NCBI RefSeq assembly: GCF_030504545.1
Contig: NZ_JAUKWP010000006.1
Location: forward strand, 31,368 to 95,367
Length of the DNA stretch: 64,000 nt
Reading direction: 5' to 3'
Origin: Lactobacillus sp. YT155
GTDB taxonomy: Bacteria > Bacillota > Bacilli > Lactobacillales > Lactobacillaceae
In this document: one piece after another, positions 38,070 through 47,482 of the stretch
Numbering within the stretch: position 1 is the first letter of the stretch
Layout: every line of letters begins with the position of its first letter
Notes under the pieces: model-generated
What the model was told of the DNA's origin: nothing
Database searches by the model: none
Seen by the model: the letters and a program-made list of their open reading frames with translations, nothing else
Translations under genes and position numbers: made by a program

Positions 38070-40709
38070 ATGAATAAACTAACAAGTGCAGAAATTCGTC
38101 AATCATTCTTAGATTTTTTCAAGAGTAAGAATCATGATATCGAACCAAGTGCTTCATTAATTCCGGTTGATGACCCAACTTTATTGTGGATCAATTCAGG
38201 AGTTGCTACTTTAAAGAAATATTTTGATGGTTCAGTAGTTCCTAAGAATCCAAGAATTGCTAATGCTCAAAAATGTATTCGTACAAACGATATCGAGAAC
38301 GTTGGTAAGACAGCTCGTCATCAAACTTTTTTTGAAATGCTCGGAAACTTTTCAGTTGGTGACTATTTCAAAGAAGATGCTATCAAGTGGGCTTGGGAAT
38401 TTTTAACCAGTGATGAATGGATAGGACTTGATACTGACAAAATGTATGTCACCGTTTACCCTAAGGATACTGAAGCATATCGTATTTGGCACGAAGTAAT
38501 TGGCTTAGATGATACCAGAATTTTCAAAGTTGAAGACAATTTCTGGGATATTGGTGAAGGACCATGTGGACCTGATACCGAGATTTTCTATGACCGTGGT
38601 CAAGAGTTCAATAATGTCTCTGAAGATGATCCTGAGAACTATCCTGGTGGCGAAAACGAACGTTATTTAGAAGTTTGGAATGTTGTTTTCTCTGAATTAA
38701 ACCATTTACCTGATGGTTCATATGTTGAACAACCTCATAAGAACATTGATACGGGCATGGGATTTGAACGTCTAGTTTCAGTTATTCAAGAAGCTGAAAC
38801 TAACTTCGAAACTGACTTATTCATGCCATTGATTAAGAAAGTTGAAGAATTAAGTGACCATAAGAAATACGGCGTTGATAAGAAAGATGATATTTCATTC
38901 AAAATCATTGCCGATCATGCAAGAACCGTCTCATTTGCTGTTGGTGATGGAGCACTTCCTTCAAATGAAGGTCGAGGATATGTTATCCGTCGTCTAATCA
39001 GACGTGCTGTGTTGAATGGTAAGAAACTCGGAATTGATGGCTCATTCTTGTATCAATTAGTCGGAATCGTTGGCGACATTATGGCTAGTTATTATCCAGA
39101 AATTAATAATCAACAAGACTTCATTGAAAAAGTTATTAAGTCTGAAGAAGAACGTTTTGCTAATACTTTGACCGAGGGATTGGAACTACTAAACGGCGTA
39201 ATTGACGACCTAAAAGCTAATAAGCAAACCGAAATTTCTGGTGAAGATGCCTTCAAGCTCTTTGATACGTACGGATTTCCATACGAAATGACCGAAGAAG
39301 CTGCTCATGATGAAGGCTTCACGGTTGATAGAGCTAAGTTTGATGCTGAAATGAAGAAACAAAAAGAACGTGCACGTGCTGCTCGTGGTAATTTACAATC
39401 AATGGGTTCACAAGATGAAGTATTGATGGGTATCAAAACTGAAAGTGAATTCGTTGGCTACCATGACAACTATGAAGTTGACGATGCCAAATTAGTCGAT
39501 ATTATTGTGGATGATACATTGGTAGATGCTACTAACGCCAAGAATGCTCAATTAATCTTTGATCGCACACCATTTTATGCTGAAATGGGTGGGCAAGTTG
39601 CCGATCACGGTAATATTTTTGATCAAGATGGTAATTTAGTGGCTCGTGTTGAAGATGTTCAACATGCACCAAATGGACAAAACTTGCACTTTGTTGAAGT
39701 GGTTACTGAATTGAATTTGAATGAGAAATATCAACTTAAGATTGATGTTTCGTTCCGTCAAAAAGTTCGTCGTAATCACACAGCTACTCATTTGTTAGAT
39801 CAAGCACTTAAAGATGTGGTGGGTGAACATACTCACCAAGCTGGTTCATTGGTTGAACCTGACTATCTTCGTTTCGACTTTGCTAGTTTAGAAGCCGTTA
39901 CTCCACAACAAATTGCTGAAATCGAACAAATTGTAAATGAAAAAATTTGGGCAGAAATTCCCGTTGTAACGACTGAAACCGACTTAGATTCGGCAAAAAA
40001 AATGGGTGCAATTGCGCTCTTTGATGACAAATATGGTTCAGTTGTTCGAGTAGTTCAAGTGGGTGATTATTCAATGGAATTATGTGGTGGAACTCACGCT
40101 GAGAACACTGCCGAACTAGGATTGTTCAAGATTAAATCTGAATCAGCTGTAGGTGCTGGTGTTCGAAGAATTGAAGCAGTTACTTCAAAAGAAGCCTATG
40201 AATTCTTAAATGAACGTCTTGCTTTATTAAACCAGACAGCTGATGCTCTTAAAGTAACTCAAGTTAAAGAAACACCTGCCAAAGCTCAACAAGTTATGAG
40301 TGACTTAAAAGATGAACAAAGAAATGTTGCTAATCTAAAAGCTCAATTTGTTTCTCAACAAGCCCAAGGAATTTTTGATGAAACGACTGAAATCAATGGT
40401 TATTCAACAATTATTAAATTAGCTCCTGTAGATGATATGAATGGATTAAGAAAACTTGCCGATGATTGGAAGAATAAGCAAGCTTCAGATTTATTAGTCT
40501 TAGGTGCTAAGTCAAAAGATAAAGCTAATCTAATTGTGGCAGTATCGCCAAAAGCTATGGAACAAGGGCTTAAAGCTGGTGACATTATTAAGAAAATTGC
40601 ACCATTTATCGATGGTGGCGGTGGTGGTCGAAATGATATGGCCCAAGCCGGTGGCAAGAATCCTAATGGATTTGATCAAGCATTTAACGCTGTTAAAGAT
40701 ATACTTTAG
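38070..40709 (+). CDS. alaS: Alanyl-tRNA synthetase
   Basis: An 879-residue class II synthetase that charges tRNA-Ala. The catalytic core includes TARHQTFFEMLGNFSVGDYF; the editing domain has HTATHLLDQAL and CGGTHAENTAELG, which clear mischarged Ser and Gly; the C-terminal C-Ala domain ends in GGGGGRNDMAQAGG. ATG 38070 (MNKLTSAEIR) is the start, behind GGAGGT; an in-frame TTG at 38058 overlaps that site. Expression is governed by the T-box leader. Confidence 0.98.
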   Translation: MNKLTSAEIRQSFLDFFKSKNHDIEPSASLIPVDDPTLLWINSGVATLKKYFDGSVVPKNPRIANAQKCIRTNDIENVGKTARHQTFFEMLGNFSVGDYFKEDAIKWAWEFLTSDEWIGLDTDKMYVTVYPKDTEAYRIWHEVIGLDDTRIFKVEDNFWDIGEGPCGPDTEIFYDRGQEFNNVSEDDPENYPGGENERYLEVWNVVFSELNHLPDGSYVEQPHKNIDTGMGFERLVSVIQEAETNFETDLFMPLIKKVEELSDHKKYGVDKKDDISFKIIADHARTVSFAVGDGALPSNEGRGYVIRRLIRRAVLNGKKLGIDGSFLYQLVGIVGDIMASYYPEINNQQDFIEKVIKSEEERFANTLTEGLELLNGVIDDLKANKQTEISGEDAFKLFDTYGFPYEMTEEAAHDEGFTVDRAKFDAEMKKQKERARAARGNLQSMGSQDEVLMGIKTESEFVGYHDNYEVDDAKLVDIIVDDTLVDATNAKNAQLIFDRTPFYAEMGGQVADHGNIFDQDGNLVARVEDVQHAPNGQNLHFVEVVTELNLNEKYQLKIDVSFRQKVRRNHTATHLLDQALKDVVGEHTHQAGSLVEPDYLRFDFASLEAVTPQQIAEIEQIVNEKIWAEIPVVTTETDLDSAKKMGAIALFDDKYGSVVRVVQVGDYSMELCGGTHAENTAELGLFKIKSESAVGAGVRRIEAVTSKEAYEFLNERLALLNQTADALKVTQVKETPAKAQQVMSDLKDEQRNVANLKAQFVSQQAQGIFDETTEINGYSTIIKLAPVDDMNGLRKLADDWKNKQASDLLVLGAKSKDKANLIVAVSPKAMEQGLKAGDIIKKIAPFIDGGGGGRNDMAQAGGKNPNGFDQAFNAVKDIL

Positions 40710-40720
40710 CCGGTCAACAT

Positions 40721-40749
40721 TTGTTAAAATTGCCAAAATCAGGTAAAAT
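40721..40749 (+). promoter_or_regulatory. Promoter of the ireB-ruvX operon
   Basis: -35 TTGTTA (40721-40726), 17 bases, -10 TAAAAT (40744-40749), 30 bases before the ireB start codon. Confidence 0.55.
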
Positions 40750-40779
40750 CTGTTTAAGTGTAAAAGGAGGTGTGTTGGT

Positions 40780-41040
40780 TTGAGTTCATTAGATAAAACA
40801 ATGAGTTTTCAATTTAACGAAAATAACAATCAAGATGTACATGCCACGTTAGAAAAAGTTTATGGGGCGCTTCAAGAAAAAGGATATAATCCAATTAATC
40901 AAATAGTTGGATATTTACTATCTGGTGATCCTGCTTACATACCCAGAAATAACGATGCTCGTAATTTGATTTTGAAACACGAACGTGATGAAATCATTGA
41001 AGAACTAGTTAAAAGCTACTTAGGCAAGGACAATAACTAA
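40780..41040 (+). CDS. ireB: IreB family regulatory phosphoprotein (DUF965)
   Basis: An 86-residue cytoplasmic protein. [11 protein letters not shown] at the N-terminus carries the Thr equivalent to the site phosphorylated by the Ser/Thr kinase IreK in Enterococcus; [38 protein letters not shown] text identifies the family. In Enterococcus IreB restrains cephalosporin resistance. It starts at TTG 40780 behind AAAGGAGGTG and overlaps ruvX by one base, the conserved Firmicutes order after alaS. Confidence 0.95.
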   Translation: MSSLDKTMSFQFNENNNQDVHATLEKVYGALQEKGYNPINQIVGYLLSGDPAYIPRNNDARNLILKHERDEIIEELVKSYLGKDNN

Positions 41041-41471
41041 TGCGATTATTAGGACTAGATGTTGGTTCAAAGACCGTAGGAGTTGCTGTTAGTGACTTAC
41101 TAGGTTGGACTGCTCAAGGTGTTGAAATAATTCCTATCAACGAAGATAAGGACATTTTTGGTCTGGATCGATTAAAAGAATTGATTGATCAATATGAAGT
41201 TGGCGGAATTGTCTTAGGATTGCCCAAGAACATGAATAATTCCTTAGGTGAACGAGCAGTCAAATCTCAAGAATATGGAAAAATGATTGAAGATAACTTT
41301 CATTTACCAATTGACTTCATTGATGAACGACTCACAACTGTGCAAGCAGAGCGAATGTTAATTGATGAAGGAAATGTTTCTCGTAAAAAAAGAAAACAAG
41401 TAATTGATAAACTAGCCGCTGTAATGATTTTGCAGAATTACTTGGATGCAAAAGGAAAGCTAACTCAATAG
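41040..41471 (+). CDS. ruvX: Pre-16S rRNA nuclease / Holliday junction resolvase-like protein RuvX (YqgF)
   Basis: A 143-residue RNase H-fold protein. [19 protein letters not shown] carries the first catalytic Asp; [30 protein letters not shown] and [19 protein letters not shown] are conserved. Family members trim the 5' end of 16S rRNA; a resolvase role was proposed earlier. Its ATG overlaps the ireB stop codon (TAATG). Confidence 0.95.
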   Translation: MRLLGLDVGSKTVGVAVSDLLGWTAQGVEIIPINEDKDIFGLDRLKELIDQYEVGGIVLGLPKNMNNSLGERAVKSQEYGKMIEDNFHLPIDFIDERLTTVQAERMLIDEGNVSRKKRKQVIDKLAAVMILQNYLDAKGKLTQ

Positions 41472-41479
41472 GTGAAAAA

Positions 41480-41761
41480 ATGACAGAAGAAGATCGTTTT
41501 GTAGAAGTTACCAACGAAGACGGTACAACCCAAACTTTAAAAATAACTACTGTAATTCCTGCTTCAGAGAAATTCGATAAAGAATTTATCATTCTCGAAG
41601 ACATGGAAGAAAATGAAGATGGTGAGATTTATTACTATCCATATTCATTTGAAGCTGAAAATGAAGACAACGGAAAATTAATTCCCGTTGAAGATGAAGA
41701 AGAATTAGAAATGATTGACGGAGTGATTGAAGCAATTACTGAGATTGATGACGAAGAATAA
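41480..41761 (+). CDS. DUF1292 family protein (YrzB-like)
   Basis: A 93-residue, strongly acidic protein without membrane segments. FVEVTNEDGTTQTLKITTVIP and YYYPYSFEAENEDNGKLIPVEDEEELEMIDGVIEAI fit DUF1292. It is nearly always found next to ireB and ruvX; the function is unknown. AGGTGAAA lies before ATG 41480, 8 bases after ruvX, and a terminator follows. Confidence 0.92.
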   Translation: MTEEDRFVEVTNEDGTTQTLKITTVIPASEKFDKEFIILEDMEENEDGEIYYYPYSFEAENEDNGKLIPVEDEEELEMIDGVIEAITEIDDEE

Positions 41762-41787
41762 TTAGTCTTCATTTTAATTCGTAAGTC

Positions 41788-41817
41788 AAAAGTCAGCCGT
41801 TAGGCTGGCTTTTTTTA
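41788..41817 (+). terminator. Rho-independent terminator
   Basis: AGTCAGCC-GTTA-GGCTGGCT followed by a T-run; it lies 13 bases before the mutS2 start codon. Confidence 0.88.
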
Positions 41818-41830
41818 TAAAGGACAAGAC

Positions 41831-44194
41831 ATGAATAATAAAATTTTAGAGACTCTAGAATTTAATAAAATAACTGAAAACATTATGAACTATACGGTTA
41901 CCGAAATGGGTAGTCACAAAGCTCAAACAATAAAACCTCTGACTGATCAAACAAAAATTCAAGAACTAGTTGATGAAACTTTTGATGGAGCTACAATTAC
42001 TCGTCTTGATAAGATGATCCCCATTCGTAAGTTAACTAATATTAATGAACCACTCAAACGATTAGAGATGGAAGGGACTTTGAGTAGTACCGAACTATCA
42101 TTAATCGCTCAGCAATTAGTTAATGTAGTCGAAGTGAAAAGATTCTTTGCCAACTTATTGGATGAAGAAAAAGACCTTGAATTCCGTCGAATTGACCAAA
42201 TATTTGACAAACTAGTAACGATTCCTGAATTGAATGAACGTTTGAAACAATCGATTGCCGAAAATGGAGCAGTACTTGATACTGCTTCAACTCGATTAGG
42301 AAATATCAGAGCCAGTATCAAGTCGCTGAGTGACAATGTTAAACAAACTATGGAGAAGTACACTCGTAATGATTCAGCTAAGTACTTGAGTGAAGCAATC
42401 GTTACTCTGCGTGATGAGAGATTTGTTTTGCCAGTTAAGGCTGAATATCGCGGTAAATTTGGTGGTGTCATTCATGACCAAAGTGCTTCAGGACAAACGC
42501 TATATATTGAGCCGGCTAATGTGGTTGAGCAAAATAATAATATCAATCAAAAACGGGTTGATGAGAATAATGAAATTCAAAAGATATTACGGGATCTTTC
42601 TGAGTTAATTAAGCCATATATTGATGATTTAAGACTCAATAGTGATTTGATGGCAACATTAGATGTGATTAACGCAAAAGCTCGATACGCTAAGCAAATT
42701 AAAGCCACAGAACCAATTATTAACGAAAATGCAGTCGTTGATTTAAAACAAGCACGGCATCCATTAATTGACCAGAATAAAGTTGTCGCTAATGATATTA
42801 AAATTGGTGAAGATTATTCAGTAATCGTCATTACTGGACCCAATACTGGTGGTAAGACAATAACGCTTAAGACATTGGGATTATTACAGTTAATGGCTCA
42901 ATCAGGGATGTTTATTCCTGCTCGTGAGAATAGTGAAGTAGCGATTTATGAAGATGTGTTTGCCGATATCGGTGATGAACAATCAATTGAACAAAATCTA
43001 AGTACTTTCTCATCACACTTCACCAACATCATTGAAATTTTCAAACAAGTAAATAGTCAGTCACTTGTATTATTTGATGAATTAGGTGCAGGAACTGACC
43101 CTCAAGAAGGAGCAGCTTTGGCAATCGCAGTTTTGAAGAAGATGATTGCTAAAAAGACTGCGGTTGTTGTGACCTCTCATTATCCAGAACTAAAACTATT
43201 TGCCTATGAAAATTCAGAAACCATTAATGCAAGTATGGAGTTTGACCTAGAAACTTTACAACCAACCTATAAGTTCTTATTAGGGGTACCGGGCTCAAGT
43301 AATGCGATTGATATCGCCGAGAAATTGGGATTGGATGAGGATGTAGTTGTAGATGCGCGTAATTTGATTGATGACCAGAGTCAAGAACTCAATAATATGA
43401 TTAAGTCATTAGAAGATGAGCGCAAACAGTTTGTAGCTAATAATGAACAACTAAATCAAACCTTAGCTAATAATCAAACGAAGCAAGAAGACTTGGATAA
43501 CAAACTATCCAAGATTGACCAAATGCAAGATGATGCATTGGTTAAAGCCAATAAAAAAGCGGATGAAGTTGTTGCTAAAGCAATTAAAAAATCTGAAAAA
43601 ATCATTGCTGACTTACGTCAACTCCAATTGGATAAAGCCACAGTCAAGGAAGATAAATTAATTGCTGCAAAAAGTAATTTGAACAGTTTAAGACCTGATG
43701 CGGCTTTATTGAAGAATAAAGTTCTGAGAAAAGCTAAGAAGAAACAAATTATCAAACCGGGTGATGAGGTCAAAGTCTTAACCTATGGTCAATATGGAAC
43801 AGTTCTCTCCAAGACCAAAGATAACAAGTTTGAAGTTCAACTAGGAATTCTAAAAATGAAAGTTGATCCAGATGATCTTGAAAAACAAGCGCCAGAAAAA
43901 CAACAGCAACCAAAGAAGATTCGTTCAACATTCAAGAAAACAACCAAAGCAACTTCTGGACAATTAGATCTTCGAGGAATGCGTTACGATGAAGCAATGC
44001 AAGCACTTGATAAGTATTTAGATCAAGCAATCTTACAAGGTTATGGACAAGTAACTATTGTTCACGGACGAGGAACCGGAGCAATCAGAAATGGTGTGAC
44101 CGAATATTTGAAACGTCATCGCCAAGTGAAACACTTCGAATATGCCCCTGATTCGGCTGGTGGAAGTGGTGCAACAATTGTTGAATTTAAATAA
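41831..44194 (+). CDS. mutS2: Endonuclease MutS2 (ribosome rescue/recombination factor)
   Basis: A 787-residue MutS homologue without the mismatch-reading domain. ITGPNTGGKTITLKT is the Walker A, LVLFDELGAGTDPQEGAAL the Walker B; a long coiled coil spans about residues 515-630; a KOW-like segment (KPGDEVKVLTYGQYGTVLSK) and a C-terminal Smr nuclease domain (LDLRGMRYDEAM, VHGRGTGAIR) follow. MutS2 was first linked to suppression of recombination and later to splitting collided ribosomes. Its promoter must lie within or upstream of the preceding operon; the ribosome-binding site AAAGGAC is immediately upstream. Confidence 0.96.
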   Translation: MNNKILETLEFNKITENIMNYTVTEMGSHKAQTIKPLTDQTKIQELVDETFDGATITRLDKMIPIRKLTNINEPLKRLEMEGTLSSTELSLIAQQLVNVVEVKRFFANLLDEEKDLEFRRIDQIFDKLVTIPELNERLKQSIAENGAVLDTASTRLGNIRASIKSLSDNVKQTMEKYTRNDSAKYLSEAIVTLRDERFVLPVKAEYRGKFGGVIHDQSASGQTLYIEPANVVEQNNNINQKRVDENNEIQKILRDLSELIKPYIDDLRLNSDLMATLDVINAKARYAKQIKATEPIINENAVVDLKQARHPLIDQNKVVANDIKIGEDYSVIVITGPNTGGKTITLKTLGLLQLMAQSGMFIPARENSEVAIYEDVFADIGDEQSIEQNLSTFSSHFTNIIEIFKQVNSQSLVLFDELGAGTDPQEGAALAIAVLKKMIAKKTAVVVTSHYPELKLFAYENSETINASMEFDLETLQPTYKFLLGVPGSSNAIDIAEKLGLDEDVVVDARNLIDDQSQELNNMIKSLEDERKQFVANNEQLNQTLANNQTKQEDLDNKLSKIDQMQDDALVKANKKADEVVAKAIKKSEKIIADLRQLQLDKATVKEDKLIAAKSNLNSLRPDAALLKNKVLRKAKKKQIIKPGDEVKVLTYGQYGTVLSKTKDNKFEVQLGILKMKVDPDDLEKQAPEKQQQPKKIRSTFKKTTKATSGQLDLRGMRYDEAMQALDKYLDQAILQGYGQVTIVHGRGTGAIRNGVTEYLKRHRQVKHFEYAPDSAGGSGATIVEFK

Positions 44195-44195
44195 A

Positions 44196-44238
44196 TAAAA
44201 AAACACCATAAAGTAATTGATACTTTAGGTGTTTTTTT
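44196..44238. terminator. Terminator after mutS2
   Basis: AAACACC-ATAAAGTA-ATTGA-TACTTTA-GGTGTTT with T-run; an A-run on the other side may also serve the convergent XRE gene. Confidence 0.9.
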
Positions 44239-44249
44239 GTTGTTCAAAA

Positions 44250-44588
44250 TTAATTATTCGAGTCTTTATTAGTTGTTTGCAAAATTTCTAAAAAATTTTT
44301 TGAAATTTTCTCACGGTTTTTTAATGGCAGGCTTTTTAGGTACTTCACTAATTCAGGTGTATAAATTTCCTCAGGATTAAATTCCTCATTGTCATCAAAT
44401 AAATCTGTAATTTTCAAATCCAGAGCATCACAAAGTCTTAATAATTTGTCTAAACTAATATTGGTATTTACATTTCGTTCAAATTTTGAAAGAAAACTAT
44501 CACTTAGATCTGCTTTTTCAGCTGCTTTTGGAATGGATAAGTTCAAAGAAATCCTTCGTTCTCTAATAATTTTCGCAATATCAGGCAT
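44250..44588 (-). CDS. XRE family transcriptional regulator
   Basis: A 112-residue protein with an N-terminal helix-turn-helix: IAKIIRERRISLNLSIPKAAEKADLSDSFLSKFER, then NISLDKLLRLCDALDLKITDLF. The C-terminal 45 residues (YTPELVKYLKSLPLKNREKISKNFLEIL) are helical and probably form a dimer. GGGAGCAGA lies before ATG 44588. It is divergent from the LysM gene, with two palindromes between them that are the natural operator candidates. Confidence 0.88.
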   Translation of the reverse strand: MPDIAKIIRERRISLNLSIPKAAEKADLSDSFLSKFERNVNTNISLDKLLRLCDALDLKITDLFDDNEEFNPEEIYTPELVKYLKSLPLKNREKISKNFLEILQTTNKDSNN

Positions 44589-44657
44589 ATACTCTGCTCC
44601 CAGTCATTTGTATTATTACTTAACCATAATCGGTAATGATTTAGCGTCAAAGAGAAC

Positions 44658-44714
44658 ATAATGCTTTATTTTTGAAATAAAGGTGGAATATAATGCTTTA
44701 TTTGTGATAAAATA
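44658..44714. promoter_or_regulatory. Twin palindromic operator between the XRE and LysM genes
   Basis: ATAATGCTTTATTT occurs twice. The first copy is a perfect palindrome, CTTTATTT-N3-AAATAAAG (44664-44682); the second (from 44696) reads CTTTATTTGTGATAAAAT and is imperfect. The copies are 32 bases apart, three helical turns, on the same face of DNA. The divergent XRE protein is the likely ligand. Confidence 0.55.
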
Positions 44715-44759
44715 ATTTTGTAAGTATTTACTTATATACTACTTTCGGAGGAAGACTAT

Positions 44760-45764
44760 ATGCTTACTAGAAAACAAGTAAGAAAAATGAAGCGCAATAA
44801 TAGAACTAAAAAAGTTATTACTACTAGTGCATTAACACTTGGAGTTGGATTAGGTTTAGCAGCTTTTAATTCAAACAAGGTTAGTGCTGCTACAACAACG
44901 TGGACAGCTAACTCAATTTCTACAATTCAATCAGCTTTGAAATCGGAAGGGTCAGCACCATACACCATTAAATGGGGTGACACTCTTTCAACAATCGTTG
45001 AAGCTGCTAAGAAAAATGGTGTTGAAACATCTGTTGAGAAATTGGCTCAAATCAACAAAATTGCCAATGTAGATTTGATTTATGCTGGCAACAAGCTTTG
45101 GTTTAACGCTAAAGATGGTTCTGTGACTGTCCAAAATAGTGATGGGACAAACAATATCTATAATGTGGGAAAAGGTACAGGTTCATCAAATACTGGTAAT
45201 ACTACAAACGGTGGTAAGGGTTCTGCAACAACTCCATCAAAACCAGGTAACGGCAGTTCAAATGGTGGTTCAACAACCAACCCATCAAATCCTGGAAACA
45301 ATGGTTCAAATAATGGCGGTGGAACTACTAATCCTGGAGGGAATGACAACGGTGGAAACAATAATGGTGGTGGAAATGTAACACCTCCACAAAATAACAT
45401 TTATACACCAAATGCTAATGCAATCAAACAAAATTTGATGTCATTAATTAATTTGTCTGCCAATGGTAAGTATTGGGGTATTCCAACAGGGAAAGCACCT
45501 TCAGGTGCTGATTGGATTTCAACAGCTCAACATTTAAGTGCATACGGAAATAGTGATAACTACACTTCTGATATGGCTGTTGCAAAGCAATTATATTCAA
45601 CATTCATCCAAGATAATCTGACTGACCCATCATATGTTTCAGCTAACATCTCAAATATTGAGGTAACAGGTACTGTAGATAAGAACACCCATAAAGGTAT
45701 GATTACAGTTAAAGATGTGACTATTGATTGGTATGCAGATCCATTCTATGGATTGGATATGTAA
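44760..45764 (+). CDS. Secreted LysM-domain protein
   Basis: A 334-residue precursor with a long signal peptide (Lys/Arg-rich start, TTSALTLGVGLGLAAF, cleavage near KVSAAT). A LysM peptidoglycan-binding domain lies at about residues 65-112 (YTIKWGDTLSTIVEAAKKNG to AGNKLWF), a Gly/Asn/Ser/Thr-Pro linker at about 130-215, and a C-terminal region of some 115 residues with no recognised catalytic motif. It should sit in the wall, non-covalently. The C-terminal domain resembles those of other lactobacillar LysM proteins but I cannot assign an activity. GGAGG lies 8 bases before ATG 44760. Confidence 0.88.
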   Translation: MLTRKQVRKMKRNNRTKKVITTSALTLGVGLGLAAFNSNKVSAATTTWTANSISTIQSALKSEGSAPYTIKWGDTLSTIVEAAKKNGVETSVEKLAQINKIANVDLIYAGNKLWFNAKDGSVTVQNSDGTNNIYNVGKGTGSSNTGNTTNGGKGSATTPSKPGNGSSNGGSTTNPSNPGNNGSNNGGGTTNPGGNDNGGNNNGGGNVTPPQNNIYTPNANAIKQNLMSLINLSANGKYWGIPTGKAPSGADWISTAQHLSAYGNSDNYTSDMAVAKQLYSTFIQDNLTDPSYVSANISNIEVTGTVDKNTHKGMITVKDVTIDWYADPFYGLDM

Positions 45765-45786
45765 TTCAATCAAAAATAATATGTTT

Positions 45787-45820
45787 AAAAACACTGACTC
45801 GTGTGAGTGAGTGTTTTTTT
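45787..45820 (+). terminator. Rho-independent terminator
   Basis: AACACTGACTC-GTGT-GAGTGAGTGTT, one internal mismatch, followed by a T-run. Confidence 0.85.
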
Positions 45821-45840
45821 AAGAAAAAGTGGAGGATGAC

Positions 45841-46131
45841 ATGTTTGTTTTTATTATATTTGTAATATTAGTTGTAGCTTTCTTCTATTTCAGAAAACCA
45901 AGATATAGAGTTGTTTTGACTGATCCAATAACGGGATATAGGAAATATCTAGCTGAGGTTGATGGAATTAATAATAGCTTTAATTACAGTACTGAGGAAA
46001 AATCTGCAATCATTTTTTCTGATGTCAATCGTGCTATTCAATTTATTAGTGGTGTAAATGATAATGCTAAACCAACAATCGAATATAAAAAAAATTTTGG
46101 CTGGAAAAAATATAATAATCAAAATCAATAA
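45841..46131 (+). CDS. Small single-pass membrane protein, unknown
   Basis: A 96-residue protein. The N-terminal helix MFVFIIFVILVVAFFYF is followed by a soluble part (KPRYRVVLTDPITGYRKYLAEV) with no recognised domain. ATG 45841 follows GGAGGATG closely; the in-frame GTG 45829 overlaps this site. It is the first of four consecutive genes for envelope proteins (to 47848) of unknown job. Confidence 0.65.
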   Translation: MFVFIIFVILVVAFFYFRKPRYRVVLTDPITGYRKYLAEVDGINNSFNYSTEEKSAIIFSDVNRAIQFISGVNDNAKPTIEYKKNFGWKKYNNQNQ

Positions 46132-46141
46132 GAATTTAAAG

Positions 46142-46173
46142 AAGAATCTGCCTTTAAGGGTAGATTCTTTTCT
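46142..46173 (+). terminator. Rho-independent terminator
   Basis: AAGAATCT-GCC-TTTAA-GGG-TAGATTCTT followed by a short T-run; it lies between two small membrane-protein genes. Confidence 0.65.
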
Positions 46174-46199
46174 AAATTTTGAAAAGGTAGGAGAATGTA

Positions 46200-46871
46200 G
46201 TGACATATAGAGATCAATATGGTAATGAATATGAAAGAATAAATTCAAGTGGTGGAGGCTGTATTATTGGGTTAGTTGTATTCTTTACAATTATTGGATA
46301 CATTTTGAAAATAGGATTCCAATTAGCAGTCCTTTTAATCCCAATAGTTCCTATGTGGCTCCTTTTATATAAAGTGAAAGTAGTTAAGAGTTCCTTGAAT
46401 AAGTTCAAAAGATTAGTGTTATTGCTTTGGTTTTCTTGGGATTATTTATTAACAATGATGCCTAAGTTTACGGAAGCACTGAGCAATATGAATATGGGGA
46501 TAGATATTAATTATTACGATATGTACAATTTCATTGCTTTAACTTATAAACCTTTTTTATTTACTCTAGTAGCTATTGGCCTAATAGCATTTGACATGTT
46601 TCAGCTAAAAAATAGAGGATTGAATTATTGGTCTGGTTTAAGAAAGAATAATTCATCAGTTGATGAGAGATTGATTGGTTATTCAATGTTTATCTTGTTA
46701 TTTACATTTGCAATTTTTTGCAATATGAAGTTTTTATTTGTTATTCCATATTTTCCAGATAATAGATTAGCTACGTTATTGACCAATCTATATATTAATT
46801 CATTCATTGTCACAATCATTGGCTACTTTGTAATGAAAAAAAATTTATTATCAGATATTAAAAACAAGTAG
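46200..46871 (+). CDS. Multi-pass membrane protein, unknown
   Basis: A 223-residue protein. A short hydrophilic start (MTYRDQYGNEYERINSSGGG) precedes about six membrane segments, among them CIIGLVVFFTIIGYILKIGF and LIGYSMFILLFTFAIFCN. No transporter or enzyme motif was found. It starts at GTG 46200 with AGGAGAATG upstream. Ten bases separate it from the lipoprotein gene, so the two are probably co-transcribed. Confidence 0.65.
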   Translation: MTYRDQYGNEYERINSSGGGCIIGLVVFFTIIGYILKIGFQLAVLLIPIVPMWLLLYKVKVVKSSLNKFKRLVLLLWFSWDYLLTMMPKFTEALSNMNMGIDINYYDMYNFIALTYKPFLFTLVAIGLIAFDMFQLKNRGLNYWSGLRKNNSSVDERLIGYSMFILLFTFAIFCNMKFLFVIPYFPDNRLATLLTNLYINSFIVTIIGYFVMKKNLLSDIKNK

Positions 46872-46881
46872 GAGAGTAGGC

Positions 46882-47463
46882 ATGAAAAAAACTTTTTATA
46901 TGGTTTTAGGAATACTTTTAACGGTCTCTTTGTCAGCATGTGATAATGGCTCTAACAAAGCGAGTTCAAAACGTGAGAATAAAACTTCCGCAATTTTAAA
47001 AAAGAAAAAAGAAGTAACGAAAAAGAAAACTGAAAATATCAATACTAAAATGAATTTTGATCAAATTATGAATGGTAATTTCAGTAGTTTAAAAGGAACG
47101 TGGCATTTATCCGCAACTGAGCAAAAAGGAACGATTAATTTTGCAAGCGATCAAGGCGCACCAATTCAAATTACTGGTGATACTATTGTGACCGATGCCA
47201 TTTCACTAAACAAACAAGGATTAAAGGATACTAACGGAGTTCATCCCATAGTTTTTAAAGAGGACAAAGGCTCATTAGTTACGAATTTAAAAGATGAAGA
47301 TAGTGTTTCTATTAATTGGTCCGTTACTTTTTATCCTGCGGGAACAACGGATACATATATAGATACGAATGATAAAGGTACAAATTCTAAAAATACAATT
47401 GTGATTTGGACTAGCAACAACAATTTTAGTGAAGTATTTGTACAAGATTCAGCAACTAAATAA
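46882..47463 (+). CDS. DUF6287-type lipoprotein
   Basis: A 193-residue precursor with a lipoprotein signal (MVLGILLTVSLSAC; lipobox LSAC, Cys at residue 20), a Lys/Ser/Asn-rich linker, and a domain that begins MNFDQIMNGNFSSLKGTW, the pattern I associate with DUF6287 lipoproteins of streptococci and lactobacilli. It is displayed on the outer face of the membrane; its function is unknown. AGGAGAG precedes ATG 46882. Confidence 0.78.
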   Translation: MKKTFYMVLGILLTVSLSACDNGSNKASSKRENKTSAILKKKKEVTKKKTENINTKMNFDQIMNGNFSSLKGTWHLSATEQKGTINFASDQGAPIQITGDTIVTDAISLNKQGLKDTNGVHPIVFKEDKGSLVTNLKDEDSVSINWSVTFYPAGTTDTYIDTNDKGTNSKNTIVIWTSNNNFSEVFVQDSATK

Positions 47464-47482
47464 CTTAGGAGAAAATATAATT

